Of a DNA stretch of 64,000 nucleotides, positions 54,825-63,529 are shown piece after piece. This DNA comes from JBBEAM01 sp040882845. Lineage in GTDB: Bacteria; Pseudomonadota; Alphaproteobacteria; Kiloniellales; DSM-21159. The stretch covers positions 186,001 to 250,000 of the forward strand of contig JBBEAM010000016.1 of NCBI GenBank assembly GCA_040882845.1, in the 5' to 3' direction. The position numbers were made by a program, and so were the translations under genes. Under the pieces are notes generated by a model. The model was given only the letters and a program-made list of their open reading frames with translations, did not search any database and was not told where the DNA came from. Every line of letters starts with the position of its first letter. Positions within the stretch are counted from its first letter, which is position 1.

Positions 54825-55466
54825 ATGATGGCGGCGCGGCGCGGCGGCACTCTACGCTCCCTGTTGTTTCTCCTGGGTTTTCTGGGCCTGCTGCTGCTTG
54901 CCGGCTTCCTCTGGTTCCTCGCCAGTCTGCCCCAGGAGGTCGAGGACAGTGCGCGTCAGACCGATGCCATCGTGGTGCTGACCGGCGGCAGCGGCCGGGT
55001 CGGCCAGGGCCTGGAACTGCTCGAGGCCGGAAAGGCGAAGAAGCTGTTCATCTCCGGGGTCTACTATGCGGTCGATGTGAACGAACTGCTGCGCGTCGCC
55101 GAGCGCAGCCCGGAAGACCTGTCCTGCTGCATCGCGCTGGGCTACGAGGCCGGTAACACCCGGGGCAACGCAGAGGAGACCGCGGCCTGGATCGGCAAGC
55201 AGGGCTATAGCTCCCTGCGACTGGTCACCTCGGCCTATCACATGCCGCGCAGCCTGTTGCAGTTCCGCCGCCTGCTGCCCGGCGTCGAGATCGTGCCGCA
55301 TCCCGTCTTTCCCGAGGATCATGTCCCCGGCGAGCGCTGGCGGCTGCCGGCCAGCGTCAGCCTGCTGCTGCAGGAGTACGGCAAGTACCTGCTGACCGCC
55401 GCCGAGGCGATCCTGACCAATCCGGAGGCGCAGGCGCCGCGGGCGGCCTCGGGGGCAGGCTCATGA
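54825..55466 (+). CDS. YdcF family (DUF218) membrane-anchored protein
   Basis: A 213-residue protein with one N-terminal membrane helix (about 9-30) and a periplasmic DUF218/ElyC-like domain. The domain shows AIVVLTGGSGRVGQGLELL, LGYEAGNTRGNAEETAAW and LVTSAYHMPRSL, which are the family motifs. Homologues act in envelope sugar or undecaprenyl-linked metabolism, though the activity is not established. It lies between ftsX and plsC, a conserved alphaproteobacterial cluster, and overlaps plsC by 4 bases. Confidence 0.92.
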   Translation: MMAARRGGTLRSLLFLLGFLGLLLLAGFLWFLASLPQEVEDSARQTDAIVVLTGGSGRVGQGLELLEAGKAKKLFISGVYYAVDVNELLRVAERSPEDLSCCIALGYEAGNTRGNAEETAAWIGKQGYSSLRLVTSAYHMPRSLLQFRRLLPGVEIVPHPVFPEDHVPGERWRLPASVSLLLQEYGKYLLTAAEAILTNPEAQAPRAASGAGS

Positions 55467-56269
55467 CCCTGCTGCGCTCCCTGCTGTTCCAGCTGCTCTC
55501 CAATCTGTGGAGCTGGGCGATGATGATTCTCTGCCTCCCCGTCCTGCTGCTGCCGCGCCCCTGGGTGGTGCGCGTCGGCCGGCTGTGGGCTGGCGGCCTG
55601 CACTGGCTGCTGCGCTGGGTCTGCGGCCTGGATCACCGCGTGCGGGGCCGCGAGAACCTGCCCGATGGCCCCTGCATCGTCGCCAGCAAGCACCAGTCGG
55701 CCTGGGACACCATCGCTTTGCCGGTGATCTTCCCCGACCCCTGCTTCGTGCTGAAGCGCGAGCTGCTGCGGATTCCGCTGTTTGGGCTCTACCTGCGCCG
55801 CGCCGGAGTGGTCGCCGTCGACCGCAGCGGCGGCGCCAAGGCCCTGCGCCGCATGGTGGCCGATGCCAAGACCTACGCCGCGCAGGGCCGCAAGATCGTG
55901 ATCTATCCCGAGGGCACGCGCAGCGCGCCGGGCCGCCGGACCACCTATCATCCCGGGGTGGCCGCGCTCTATCAGCAACTCGGCCTGCCGGTGGTGCCGG
56001 TGGCGCTCGACTCCGGCCTCTACTGGCCGCGCCGCAGTCTGCTGCGCCGTCCCGGGCGGATTCAGGTCGAAATCCGGCCGGCGATTCCGCCCGGCCTGCC
56101 GCGCAGAGAGTTCATGGCGCGCCTGGAGCGGGAGATCGAGGAGCCCAGCGAGGCCCTGATCGCCGAGGCGCGGCGCCGCGCGCAAGGCGGCCCCGGGGAA
56201 GACCCCGTGCAAGACGCTGGGGAAGGCTCTGGGGACAAACCTGGGGACATTCCTGGGAACGGCCGGTGA
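55463..56269 (+). CDS. plsC: 1-acyl-sn-glycerol-3-phosphate acyltransferase
   Basis: A 268-residue PlsC that acylates lysophosphatidate to phosphatidate at the inner membrane. The catalytic HX4D is HQSAWD (77-82), and the substrate motif PEGTRSAPG starts at 149. N-terminal helices (about 8-31 and 40-57) anchor it. The C-terminus ends in an unusual Gly/Asp/Pro-rich tail coded by four imperfect 12-base repeats. It is the last gene of the ftsE-ftsX-ydcF-plsC run. Confidence 0.94.
   Translation: MTLLRSLLFQLLSNLWSWAMMILCLPVLLLPRPWVVRVGRLWAGGLHWLLRWVCGLDHRVRGRENLPDGPCIVASKHQSAWDTIALPVIFPDPCFVLKRELLRIPLFGLYLRRAGVVAVDRSGGAKALRRMVADAKTYAAQGRKIVIYPEGTRSAPGRRTTYHPGVAALYQQLGLPVVPVALDSGLYWPRRSLLRRPGRIQVEIRPAIPPGLPRREFMARLEREIEEPSEALIAEARRRAQGGPGEDPVQDAGEGSGDKPGDIPGNGR
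56217..56264 (+). repeat. Four imperfect 12-bp tandem repeats at the plsC 3' end
   Basis: Units of the form CTGGGGAC(A/G)NNN start at 56217, 56229, 56241 and 56253. In the plsC frame they give four-residue repeats of the type xGxx (GEGS, GDKP, GDIP, GNGR). They are a likely site of length variation by replication slippage. Confidence 0.7.
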
Positions 56270-56355
56270 CGACCTCAGGCAAGCTTCTGTTTTTTCAATC
56301 TGAATTGAGAAGCGTTCACAGGCTGTGGAAGGCCTGAACAGCGGAGACTGCCGCG

Positions 56356-56976
56356 CTACTGCGGGCAGCGCGCGTCGACCAAGCGGGTCAGCTTGGCCAG
56401 GGAGCGGTCATGGATGCCGAGCGCCTCGAGATGGCCCAGGGTCCGGCGCAGGTACTCCGAGCAGGGCCCGCGCTGACCGTGGCCCTGGACGATCAGCTCG
56501 GCGACCTCCTCCAGCGGCAGCCGTCCGGTGTACTGGACGTGCCGGGGATCGACCACAAAGCTCGCCGCTTCGATCAGGCCGCCCTTGGTCCGCGCCTTGA
56601 CCCAGCGCGGCCGATACACCCCGGTGACCATCTCCCGTTCCCAGAGATAGTCCATCACCGCGGCGCCCTCGGCGGCCGGCACCTTGAAGGCCATGCCGTG
56701 GCAGCAGCCGCCGCGGTCGAGGCCGAGCACCAGGCCGGGACGCTCCGGCGTGCCGCGATAGCGATGCGAATAGACGCAGAATCTGCGATGATAGCCGTGG
56801 AGCCGCGCCTGCTGGACCTCGAGGTGCGGAAATCCGGGGTGCCACATCAGGGAGCCATAGCCGAACACCCAGAAGTCCTCGCCGGGCGGCGGTTGCAGCC
56901 GCGCAAAGCGGCAGGCTTCGCGCTGACTGCGCCGAAACTCCTCGGGACCCGGGATCTTGGCGGTCTTGGGAGGCAT
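56356..56976 (-). CDS. ChaC-type gamma-glutamylcyclotransferase
   Basis: A 206-residue ChaC family protein that splits glutathione into 5-oxoproline and Cys-Gly in the cytoplasm. The substrate loop FGYGSLMWHPGF (GYGSL 39-43) is exact, and RFCVYSHRYRGTPERPGLVLG and YLWEREM with the catalytic Glu follow. Length matches bacterial ChaC. It stands alone between plsC and DUF2125, facing plsC convergently. Its presence alongside gshA and glutathione-using enzymes fits glutathione turnover. Confidence 0.93.
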   Translation of the reverse strand: MPPKTAKIPGPEEFRRSQREACRFARLQPPPGEDFWVFGYGSLMWHPGFPHLEVQQARLHGYHRRFCVYSHRYRGTPERPGLVLGLDRGGCCHGMAFKVPAAEGAAVMDYLWEREMVTGVYRPRWVKARTKGGLIEAASFVVDPRHVQYTGRLPLEEVAELIVQGHGQRGPCSEYLRRTLGHLEALGIHDRSLAKLTRLVDARCPQ

Positions 56977-57053
56977 GCTCTCAATCTAAACATCGCAGCC
57001 GGCCCCGCAAAGGGGGCGACCGGCATAGGAACTTTGCCTTATGATCTACCGCA

Positions 57054-58076
57054 ATGTCTCGTAAGTCCCTTTTCCTGCTGCTCTTCATTGTCCTTCTTCT
57101 CGCGGCCGGCTGGAGCGCCTTCTGGTGGTACTCCTCGCAACAGCTGCGCGACGGCTTCGCCGCCTGGCAGGCCGAACGGGCCGCCGAAGGCACCCGCGTC
57201 AGCTATTCCGGCTACGAGATCGGCGGCTACCCCTTCTCCCTGGTGCTCGACCTGAGCGAACCGGAGATCTCGCGCAGCGACGGACTGGCCTGGTCGGCGG
57301 CGCAGCTGCGCGGCGAAGCCGCCGTCTGGTCGCCCCTCACCATCGAGCTGGAGTCGCCGGGCCGCCACGGCATCAGCCTGCCGGTCGCCAGCGGCATCGC
57401 GAATCTGGATCTACTGGCCCGCGGCGCGGAAGGCGAGCTGCGGCTGTCCGCGCGCGGCGCGGCCGAGAGCTTCACCGTCGAGCTCAGCGATGTCGAGATT
57501 TCCGAATTCGGCGGCCCGGTGACCACGGCGGCGCTGCTGCGCATTGAGATCGGGCGCGGCGCCCGGGACGCGGATGCCGAACCGGCAGGCCTGCCGGTCG
57601 GCATCTGGGCCGAGCAGCTTCTCCTGCCCGAAGCGGGCGGAAGCTATCCACTGGGACGCGAGATCGAACGCCTGCAGGCCGACCTGGCTATCAAGGGCCC
57701 GGCGCCGAGCGGGACCTGGCCGCAGGCGGTGGCGGAGTGGAGCGACACCGGGGGCGTGGTCGACATCGCCAGTTTCCGGCTGCTCTGGGGACCGCTCGAT
57801 CTCGGCGGCGAGGGCGCGATCACGCTCGACGAACGGCGGCGCCCGCTCGGCGCTTTCACCGCGCGCATCGTCGGCTATCTGGAGACCGTGGACGCCCTGG
57901 CCAAGGGCGGGCTGATCGAGCTCGGCGACGCCTCGATCCTCAAGCTCGGCGGCCTGGCTCTGGCCAAGGATCAGAATGCCCAGGGCCGGCCGATCGTCAC
58001 CATCCCGCTGACCGCCCAGGATGGGCGGCTGAGCGTCGGTCCCCTGCCGCTGTTCCCCTTGCAGCCAATTTTCTAG
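57054..58076 (+). CDS. DUF2125 family envelope protein
   Basis: A 340-residue protein with an N-terminal membrane anchor or uncleaved signal (about 4-24) and a long beta-rich periplasmic part. The conserved YSGYEIGGYPFSLVLDLSEP (first 20 residues of the block) marks DUF2125. It is divergent from ChaC and converges on the aromatic amino acid cluster. The TAG stop (58074-58076) opens a 50-bp palindrome. Function unknown; an AsmA-like lipid or envelope role is only a guess. Confidence 0.88.
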   Translation: MSRKSLFLLLFIVLLLAAGWSAFWWYSSQQLRDGFAAWQAERAAEGTRVSYSGYEIGGYPFSLVLDLSEPEISRSDGLAWSAAQLRGEAAVWSPLTIELESPGRHGISLPVASGIANLDLLARGAEGELRLSARGAAESFTVELSDVEISEFGGPVTTAALLRIEIGRGARDADAEPAGLPVGIWAEQLLLPEAGGSYPLGREIERLQADLAIKGPAPSGTWPQAVAEWSDTGGVVDIASFRLLWGPLDLGGEGAITLDERRRPLGAFTARIVGYLETVDALAKGGLIELGDASILKLGGLALAKDQNAQGRPIVTIPLTAQDGRLSVGPLPLFPLQPIF

Positions 58077-58123
58077 AGCCTGATCGGATCGCACTGAAGC
58101 AGTGATCTGTGAAAAAGTCTCTA
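58074..58123. repeat. 50-bp imperfect palindrome at the DUF2125 3' end, TAGAGC-type
   Basis: The element opens TAGAGCCTGATC and closes with GTCTCTA, and the interior pairs GATCGCACTG with CAGTGATC around AAG. The leading TAG is the DUF2125 stop, as in the related element at 31337-31388. Beyond it, TAGATCG (58155-58161) and CGATCTA (58165-58171) form a further inverted repeat across the tyrA stop. Confidence 0.45.
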
Positions 58124-58168
58124 AGCTTATGAATTGATATAAAGATTCACGCTGTAGATCGATTCGAT

Positions 58169-59137
58169 CTATTGCGATCTTGCTCTGGCGCCCTTCTTAT
58201 CCGGCGGCGTGAGGCCCAGCTGCTCGCTCTCGCGGGTATCGAAGGTGCCGGCCTGGCCGGCCTCGACGACGCCGCGGCGCAGCGCCCGGGCGCGGTCGAA
58301 GAGGTTGTAGAGCGTCTCCCCCTCGCCCCAGCGGATCGCGCGCTGCAGGGCGGTGATGTCCTCGGTGAAGCGCTGCAGCATCTCCAGCACCGCTTCCCGG
58401 TTGTTGAGGAAGACGTCGCGCCACATCGTCGGATCGGAGGCGGCGATGCGGGTGAAGTCGCGGAAGCCGCCGGCTGAGAACTTGACCAACTCGGCGCGCT
58501 CGCTCTCCTCCAGGTCGGCGGCGGTGCCGACGATCGTATAGGCGATCAGATGCGGCAGGTGGGAGGTGATCGCCAGCACCTTGTCGTGGTGCGCGGCATC
58601 CATGATTTCGATGGTCGAGCCACAGGCGCGCCACAGCGCCGCGACCCTCTCCACTGCCGCCTCGTCGGTGCCGGGCGCCGGGGTGAGGATGCACCAGCGG
58701 CTTTCGAACAGCTCGGCGAAGCCCGCCTCGGGACCGGAGTGCTCGGTGCCGGCGATGGGATGCCCGGGCACCAGATGCACGCCGTCCGGCAGCGCCGGGC
58801 CGATATCGCGGATCGCCGCCTGCTTGACCGAGCCGACATCGGTAACGATGGCCCCTGCCGCGAGACCCGGGGCCATGGCCGCGGCGACCTCGGCATAGAC
58901 GCCCAGCGGCGTGCAGAGCACGACCAGGTCGGCCCCGGCCACGGCTTCCGCCGGGTCGGAGGTCGCGCGGTCGCAGATGCCGAGCTCCAGCACCTTGGCG
59001 TTGGTCGCAGCGCTGCGGGCGCAGCCGACGATCTCGCCAACCAGCCCGCCGCGGCGGCAGGCATGGGCCAGCGAGGAGCCGATCAGGCCGACGCCGATCA
59101 GAGCCATGCGCTGGAACAGCGGGGCGGCGTCCGTCAT
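58169..59137 (-). CDS. tyrA: Prephenate/arogenate dehydrogenase
   Basis: A 322-residue cyclohexadienyl dehydrogenase that oxidises and decarboxylates prephenate or arogenate on the way to tyrosine. The Rossmann loop GVGLIG is at 15-20, and DVGSVK, PGHPIAGTEHSGP and SHLPHLIAYTI are family marks. No ACT domain is present. The ATG at 59137 overlaps the hisC stop by 4 bases, so the three-gene aromatic cluster is translated as a unit. Confidence 0.94.
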   Translation of the reverse strand: MTDAAPLFQRMALIGVGLIGSSLAHACRRGGLVGEIVGCARSAATNAKVLELGICDRATSDPAEAVAGADLVVLCTPLGVYAEVAAAMAPGLAAGAIVTDVGSVKQAAIRDIGPALPDGVHLVPGHPIAGTEHSGPEAGFAELFESRWCILTPAPGTDEAAVERVAALWRACGSTIEIMDAAHHDKVLAITSHLPHLIAYTIVGTAADLEESERAELVKFSAGGFRDFTRIAASDPTMWRDVFLNNREAVLEMLQRFTEDITALQRAIRWGEGETLYNLFDRARALRRGVVEAGQAGTFDTRESEQLGLTPPDKKGARARSQ

Positions 59138-60252
59138 CCGCCTTCCCCGAGGTATTCCGAGAGAGCCGCGGCGACCGCCGCCATCTCCTCCTCGGTGCCG
59201 ATGGTCACCCGCAGGTGATTGGGCAGGCCGTAGGCGGTCATCTGGCGGGTCAGAATTCCCTGACGCTTGAGAAAGCTGCGGGCGTCCTCGGCGTCCTCGA
59301 AGCCAAGCAGCAAGAAGTTCGCCGAAGAGGGCAGCACGGCAATGCCGAGCTCCGCCGCCCGGGCCGCGAACCAGGCTCGGCAGCGGCTGTTGTGGGCCCG
59401 CGACTCGGCGAGGTGCTGCTGATCCCCGACCGCCGCCAGCCCGGCGGCCAGCGCCGGCTGCGTAACGTTGAAGGGACCGCGCACCCGGTTCAGCACCTCG
59501 GCGACCGGCTGCGGACAGTAGGCCCAGCCGAGCCTCAGCGCGGCCAGGCCGTAGATCTTGGAGAAGGTACGGAGCATCACCACGTTGCCGGCCTCGCGCA
59601 CCAGTGCGTCGCCCGCCTGGTAGTCCTCGGCCTCCATGTACTCGGCATAGGCGGCATCGATCACCAGCAGGCAATCCTCGGCCAGACCGGCGTGCAGACG
59701 GCGCAGCTCGCTTTCCGCAAGGTAGCTGCCCGTCGGGTTGTTCGGATTGGCCAGGAACACCAGGCGCGTCGCCGCGCTGGTCCGCGACAGCAGGGCATCG
59801 ACATCGGCGGTGAGATTGCTTTCCGGCGCACGCACCGGAGTCGCTCCGGCGGTCTTGGCGGCAATCGGATACATCAGGAAGCCGTGCTCGCTGTAGAGTA
59901 CCTCGTCGCCTTCGCCGGCGTAGGCGCGCACCAACAGGGAGATCAGCTCGTCGGAGCCAGCGCCGCAGACGATGCGGTCGGCCTCCAGCCCGTGCAGCTC
60001 GGCCAGGGCGCCGCGCAGCGCCGCGGCGCCGCCCTCGGGATAGCGGTGCAGTTCGCCGCCGGCGGCGGCATAGGCTTCGCGCGCCTTGGGGCTCGGGCCC
60101 AGGGGATTCTCGTTGGAAGCGAGGCGGATCGCCCGCTTGGCCCCTTCGGCCTGGGATTCGCCGCCGACATAAGGGGCGATATCCAGGATGCCGGGGCGCG
60201 GACGCGGTCCGGGGCGAGGGACGGGGGTCGGGCCGTGGCGCTGCGGTGCCAT
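59134..60252 (-). CDS. hisC: Histidinol-phosphate/aromatic aminotransferase
   Basis: A 372-residue class I/II PLP aminotransferase of the HisC group. Landmarks are LASNENPLGPSPKA (44-57), NNPTG (171-175), DAAYAEY (199-205) and the PLP Lys232 in TFSKIYGLAALRLGW. Its place between chorismate mutase and tyrA suggests that it also, or mainly, transaminates prephenate or phenylpyruvate in aromatic amino acid synthesis. An N-terminal Pro/Arg-rich extension of about 20 residues precedes the fold. Confidence 0.94.
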   Translation of the reverse strand: MAPQRHGPTPVPRPGPRPRPGILDIAPYVGGESQAEGAKRAIRLASNENPLGPSPKAREAYAAAGGELHRYPEGGAAALRGALAELHGLEADRIVCGAGSDELISLLVRAYAGEGDEVLYSEHGFLMYPIAAKTAGATPVRAPESNLTADVDALLSRTSAATRLVFLANPNNPTGSYLAESELRRLHAGLAEDCLLVIDAAYAEYMEAEDYQAGDALVREAGNVVMLRTFSKIYGLAALRLGWAYCPQPVAEVLNRVRGPFNVTQPALAAGLAAVGDQQHLAESRAHNSRCRAWFAARAAELGIAVLPSSANFLLLGFEDAEDARSFLKRQGILTRQMTAYGLPNHLRVTIGTEEEMAAVAAALSEYLGEGG

Positions 60253-60267
60253 GCTTGCTCGCTTTCT

Positions 60268-61131
60268 CTAGGCTTCGAGCGCCGCGCTGGACAAAGGCAG
60301 CGCGTAGCCGCCGACCGAGCGCGCCTGCAGGCGCAACTCCTGGGTTTCCTCGCTCAGCGCGGCCAGGCGCGGATCCTCGGGAAAGACACAGCCCTCGACC
60401 TCCACGAGATGTAGCCAGCGTCCGGGAGACTCCTCGGCAACCAGCATTTCGACCACGGGCAGACCACCGCCGTCCAGCTTGCCGCGCAGGGTGCTGCGGC
60501 TGACTTCCTGCTCGCTTTCGACGATCAGGAAGCTGCGATCCTCCCCGGTATCCTCCATCTCGCAGTGGCCGATGGCCAGCGCCCGGGCTTCGCTGTTGCG
60601 CGGCCCCGGCGCGAAGGGCAGCCGGGCGACGATGCGCGGCGGCCGCGCGCCGTTGCCCAGCAGGTACCGCCACCAGGGGTCGCGGCCATCCTCGGGCAGC
60701 GGCAGCACGCCGACCTGCGCCTCGCCCTCGGCGACCGCGTGAATCACCCGCAGGGGCGAGCCCTGCTCGGAGATCGGGGTCAACGCGCCGAAGTGATCAC
60801 GGGCCAAATCGCGCAGACCCTCGGCGCCCTTGCCCGAGAGCACGCAGATCGAGAACTCGCCCTGCTGGGCCGTCGCCGCGGCGAAGATCTCGCGCCAAAG
60901 ACGCACCAGCACGGCCTTGGGAAAGCCCCCCTGATGGCGGGCGACGAGGCGGCGCAGCACCCGGGCCTCGCGGCCTGGGCGCAGGAACTGACCGGTGGCG
61001 CCGCTGGCGCGCTTCGCCCGGCCGACCTCGGCCGTCACCTCGCTGCGGCGCATCAGCAGGTCGTGCAGCTTGGAATCGATTTCATCGATTTCTTGGCGAA
61101 GGGCATCGAGAGGTGTCTTGGCCACGGCCAT
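60268..61131 (-). CDS. Chorismate mutase with a degenerate PheA-like C-terminal part
   Basis: A 287-residue protein. Residues about 5-90 form an AroQ-type chorismate mutase (LRQEIDEIDSKLHDLLMRR, then RPGREARVLRRL), which makes prephenate for the downstream tyrA. The rest resembles a shrunken prephenate dehydratase with an ACT-like end: FSICVLSGKGAEG, HAVAEGEAQVGVLPLPE, then DRSFLIVESE. The catalytic TRF signature of the dehydratase is missing, so only mutase activity is expected. It lies 15 bases before hisC and is the first gene of the cluster. Confidence 0.88.
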   Translation of the reverse strand: MAVAKTPLDALRQEIDEIDSKLHDLLMRRSEVTAEVGRAKRASGATGQFLRPGREARVLRRLVARHQGGFPKAVLVRLWREIFAAATAQQGEFSICVLSGKGAEGLRDLARDHFGALTPISEQGSPLRVIHAVAEGEAQVGVLPLPEDGRDPWWRYLLGNGARPPRIVARLPFAPGPRNSEARALAIGHCEMEDTGEDRSFLIVESEQEVSRSTLRGKLDGGGLPVVEMLVAEESPGRWLHLVEVEGCVFPEDPRLAALSEETQELRLQARSVGGYALPLSSAALEA

Positions 61132-61252
61132 CGGACCCGCGTTTTCCGGTTTCTGGGAGCGCTAGTGATAGTCGCTGGGTGCGGCAAAATCAAAGCAAAG
61201 CTGCGGTCTTTCGCGCGGTTTTGCGCAGAAGCGCCGCTGGCGGCGCGCGGCG

Positions 61253-62005
61253 CTAGGGGCAGCTCCCCGAAGCCGGCCCCGCCCGGGCCGAGGCCTGGGG
61301 ATAGGCGACCACCGGCGCCAGCCGGCGGCGGCGCGCCGGTTTCTCCCGCGCCGCGTAGAGCTGCTTGCCCGCCTCCATCAGCAGTACGCCGGAAAAGGTC
61401 GGGAACCAGCGGCCACCGAGGCGTTCCCAGGCGGGCGCCGCGCCCAGCAAGGTCTTGGAGCGGACCGGCGGAATGTAGAGCGCCCGTTCGGTCCTGGTCG
61501 GCGTGAAGCCGTTGTCGCGCAGCAGCCGGGACAGCTGCGACTGGCTGTAGGGGTGGCCATGGCCGAAGGGCGTACGGTCGGAGCGGGCCCAGATGCCGCG
61601 CCGATTCGGCACCACGATCAGCAGGCGGCCGGTGCTGGTCATCACCCGCCAGATCTCCTGCAGCATCTCACGCAGGGATTCGCTGCTTTCCAGGCCATGC
61701 ACCAGCAGCACCCGGTCGAGCGCATAGTCAGGCAAAGGCAGGACGGTTTCCTCCGCCAGGCCGACCAGATTGTGCCCCTCGGGCGGCCAGTGGAGCACGC
61801 CCTGGGGCGCCGGCATCAGTGCCACCACCCGCTCGGCCTCGCCGAGAAACTGGCGCAGATAGGGCGTCGCGTAGCCGAGTCCGAGCAGCGACTGGCCGCG
61901 CAGATCGGGCCAGACCTGACGCAGCCGATGACGGATCAGGTGACGCGCCACCTGCCCCCGCCGGCTCTCATAGAACTCTCTCAGATCGACGACATCGGAC
62001 CACAT
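61253..62005 (-). CDS. Class I SAM-dependent methyltransferase
   Basis: A 250-residue methyltransferase of the Methyltransf_11 type. The SAM region is unusual (SLLGLGYATPYLRQFLGEA in place of a clear GxGxG), followed by LPDYALDRVLLVHGLE and GRLLIVVPNRRGIWAR. The C-terminus is Arg/Ala-rich. It is divergent from the glyoxalase II gene across 106 bases, a pairing seen often in Alphaproteobacteria. Its substrate is unknown. Confidence 0.85.
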   Translation of the reverse strand: MWSDVVDLREFYESRRGQVARHLIRHRLRQVWPDLRGQSLLGLGYATPYLRQFLGEAERVVALMPAPQGVLHWPPEGHNLVGLAEETVLPLPDYALDRVLLVHGLESSESLREMLQEIWRVMTSTGRLLIVVPNRRGIWARSDRTPFGHGHPYSQSQLSRLLRDNGFTPTRTERALYIPPVRSKTLLGAAPAWERLGGRWFPTFSGVLLMEAGKQLYAAREKPARRRRLAPVVAYPQASARAGPASGSCP

Positions 62006-62111
62006 GCTGGTATTTTATCACAGCTTCTATGCCTGTCGTGGCCAAGGATCGGCACCGCGCGGCTCGATCGGCCCTGTAAGCCCGCGCCGACTTCCGCTAG
62101 AGTCCGCCGCC

Positions 62112-62882
62112 ATGTCACAGCTAGAAATCGAGCAGATCCCCGTCCTTTCGGACAACTACGTCTATCTGGCCCGCGAACCGAAAAGCGGCGCCGTCGCGGT
62201 GGTCGACCCTGCGGTCGCCAAACCGGTTCTGGCGCGCGCCGAGAAACTGGGCTGGCGGATCACCCATATCCTCAACACCCACCATCACCCCGACCACGTC
62301 GGCGGCAACCTGGAGATCCAGCAGGCCACCGGCTGTACCATCGTCGGCCCGAAGCCGGACCGCGCGCGCATCCCGGGCATCGAGGTCGAGGTCGATGATG
62401 GGGACCGCTATTCCTTCGGCGCCGCCGACGCCGAGGTTTTCTTCGTCCCCGGCCACACCCGCGGCCACATCGCCTACTGGTTCGCCGGCAGCAACGCGCT
62501 GTTCTGCGGCGACACGCTCTTCGCGCTGGGCTGCGGCCGGCTGTTCGAAGGCACGCCGGCGCAGATGTGGCACTCCCTGTCGCGGCTGCGGGCGCTGCCG
62601 CTGGAGACCCGGGTCTACTGCGCCCATGAGTACACCCAAGCCAACGCCCGCTTCGCGCTGACCGTCGACGGCGGCAATCCGGCGCTGGTCAAGCGGGCCG
62701 AGGAGATCGACCGCAAGCGCGCCGCCGGCGAGCCCACGGTCCCCTCCTACCTCGCCCAGGAGGTCGCGACCAATCCCTTCCTGCGCGCCGACGATCCCGG
62801 CCTGGCCGAGTCCGTCGGGCTCTCCGGCGCGCCGCCCGTCGAAGTCTTCGCCGAGGTGCGGCAGCGCAAGGACAACTTCTAA
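62112..62882 (+). CDS. gloB: Hydroxyacylglutathione hydrolase (glyoxalase II)
   Basis: A 256-residue metallo-beta-lactamase fold enzyme that hydrolyses S-lactoylglutathione to lactate and glutathione, completing methylglyoxal detoxification. The metal motif THHHPDH is at 56-62, and PGHTRGHIAYW, FCGDTLFALGCGRLFEG and CAHEYTQANARFA follow. The ATG at 62112 gives the standard length. A GST gene follows after 21 bases on the same strand. No glyoxalase I is visible in the window. Confidence 0.95.
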   Translation: MSQLEIEQIPVLSDNYVYLAREPKSGAVAVVDPAVAKPVLARAEKLGWRITHILNTHHHPDHVGGNLEIQQATGCTIVGPKPDRARIPGIEVEVDDGDRYSFGAADAEVFFVPGHTRGHIAYWFAGSNALFCGDTLFALGCGRLFEGTPAQMWHSLSRLRALPLETRVYCAHEYTQANARFALTVDGGNPALVKRAEEIDRKRAAGEPTVPSYLAQEVATNPFLRADDPGLAESVGLSGAPPVEVFAEVRQRKDNF

Positions 62883-62903
62883 CCCAGAGAAAGGACGACG
62901 AGG

Positions 62904-63518
62904 ATGCAGCTCCTCTTTGCGGCCACCAGCCCCTATGTGCGCAAGGTCGTGGTGCTGGCCGCCGAAACCGGCTTGAGCGGACAGATCGAACGGATCGAAA
63001 GCAACCCCTGGGACCCCGAGGGCAACGTTCCCCAGGTCAATCCGCTGGGCAAGGTGCCGGCGCTGATCCTCGACGACGGCCGGGTACTGCCGGATTCCAG
63101 GCTGATCTGCGAGTACCTCGACAGCCTGCATCCTGGACCGAAGATGATCCCCGAGCGTCCGGCCGAACGCTGGGAAACCCTGCGTCTTGCCACCCTGGCC
63201 GACGGCGTGCTCGACGCCGCCCTGGCCGCGGTGATCGAGCGGCTACGCCGCCCGGAGGACTATGTCTGGACCGGCTGGGTCGACCGCCAGGCCGGCAAGA
63301 TCGCCCGCGGCTGCGACCTGCTCGATGCCGAGGTCAAGGCCGGCAGGCTGAACGGCGAGGTGGACATCGCGCAGATCACCCTCGGCTGCGCGCTTGGCTA
63401 TCTCGATCTGCGGCTGAGCGACCTGCGCTGGCGCGACGACCGACCCAGCCTCGCGTCCTGGTACGAGACCTTCTCGCGCCGCCCCTCGATGGTGGTCAGC
63501 GCCCCGCCGGCCGTCTAG
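62904..63518 (+). CDS. Glutathione S-transferase family protein
   Basis: A 204-residue GST. The thioredoxin-like N-terminal domain starts MQLLFAATSPYVRKVVVLA, with PLGKVPALILDDGRVLPDSRLI providing the glutathione-binding cis-Pro and Asp-Ser. The helical C-terminal domain ends in WYETFSRRPSMV. AAAGGA lies before the ATG. It is probably cotranscribed with gloB. Substrate is unknown. Confidence 0.93.
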   Translation: MQLLFAATSPYVRKVVVLAAETGLSGQIERIESNPWDPEGNVPQVNPLGKVPALILDDGRVLPDSRLICEYLDSLHPGPKMIPERPAERWETLRLATLADGVLDAALAAVIERLRRPEDYVWTGWVDRQAGKIARGCDLLDAEVKAGRLNGEVDIAQITLGCALGYLDLRLSDLRWRDDRPSLASWYETFSRRPSMVVSAPPAV

Positions 63519-63529
63519 GAGCAGGCCCG

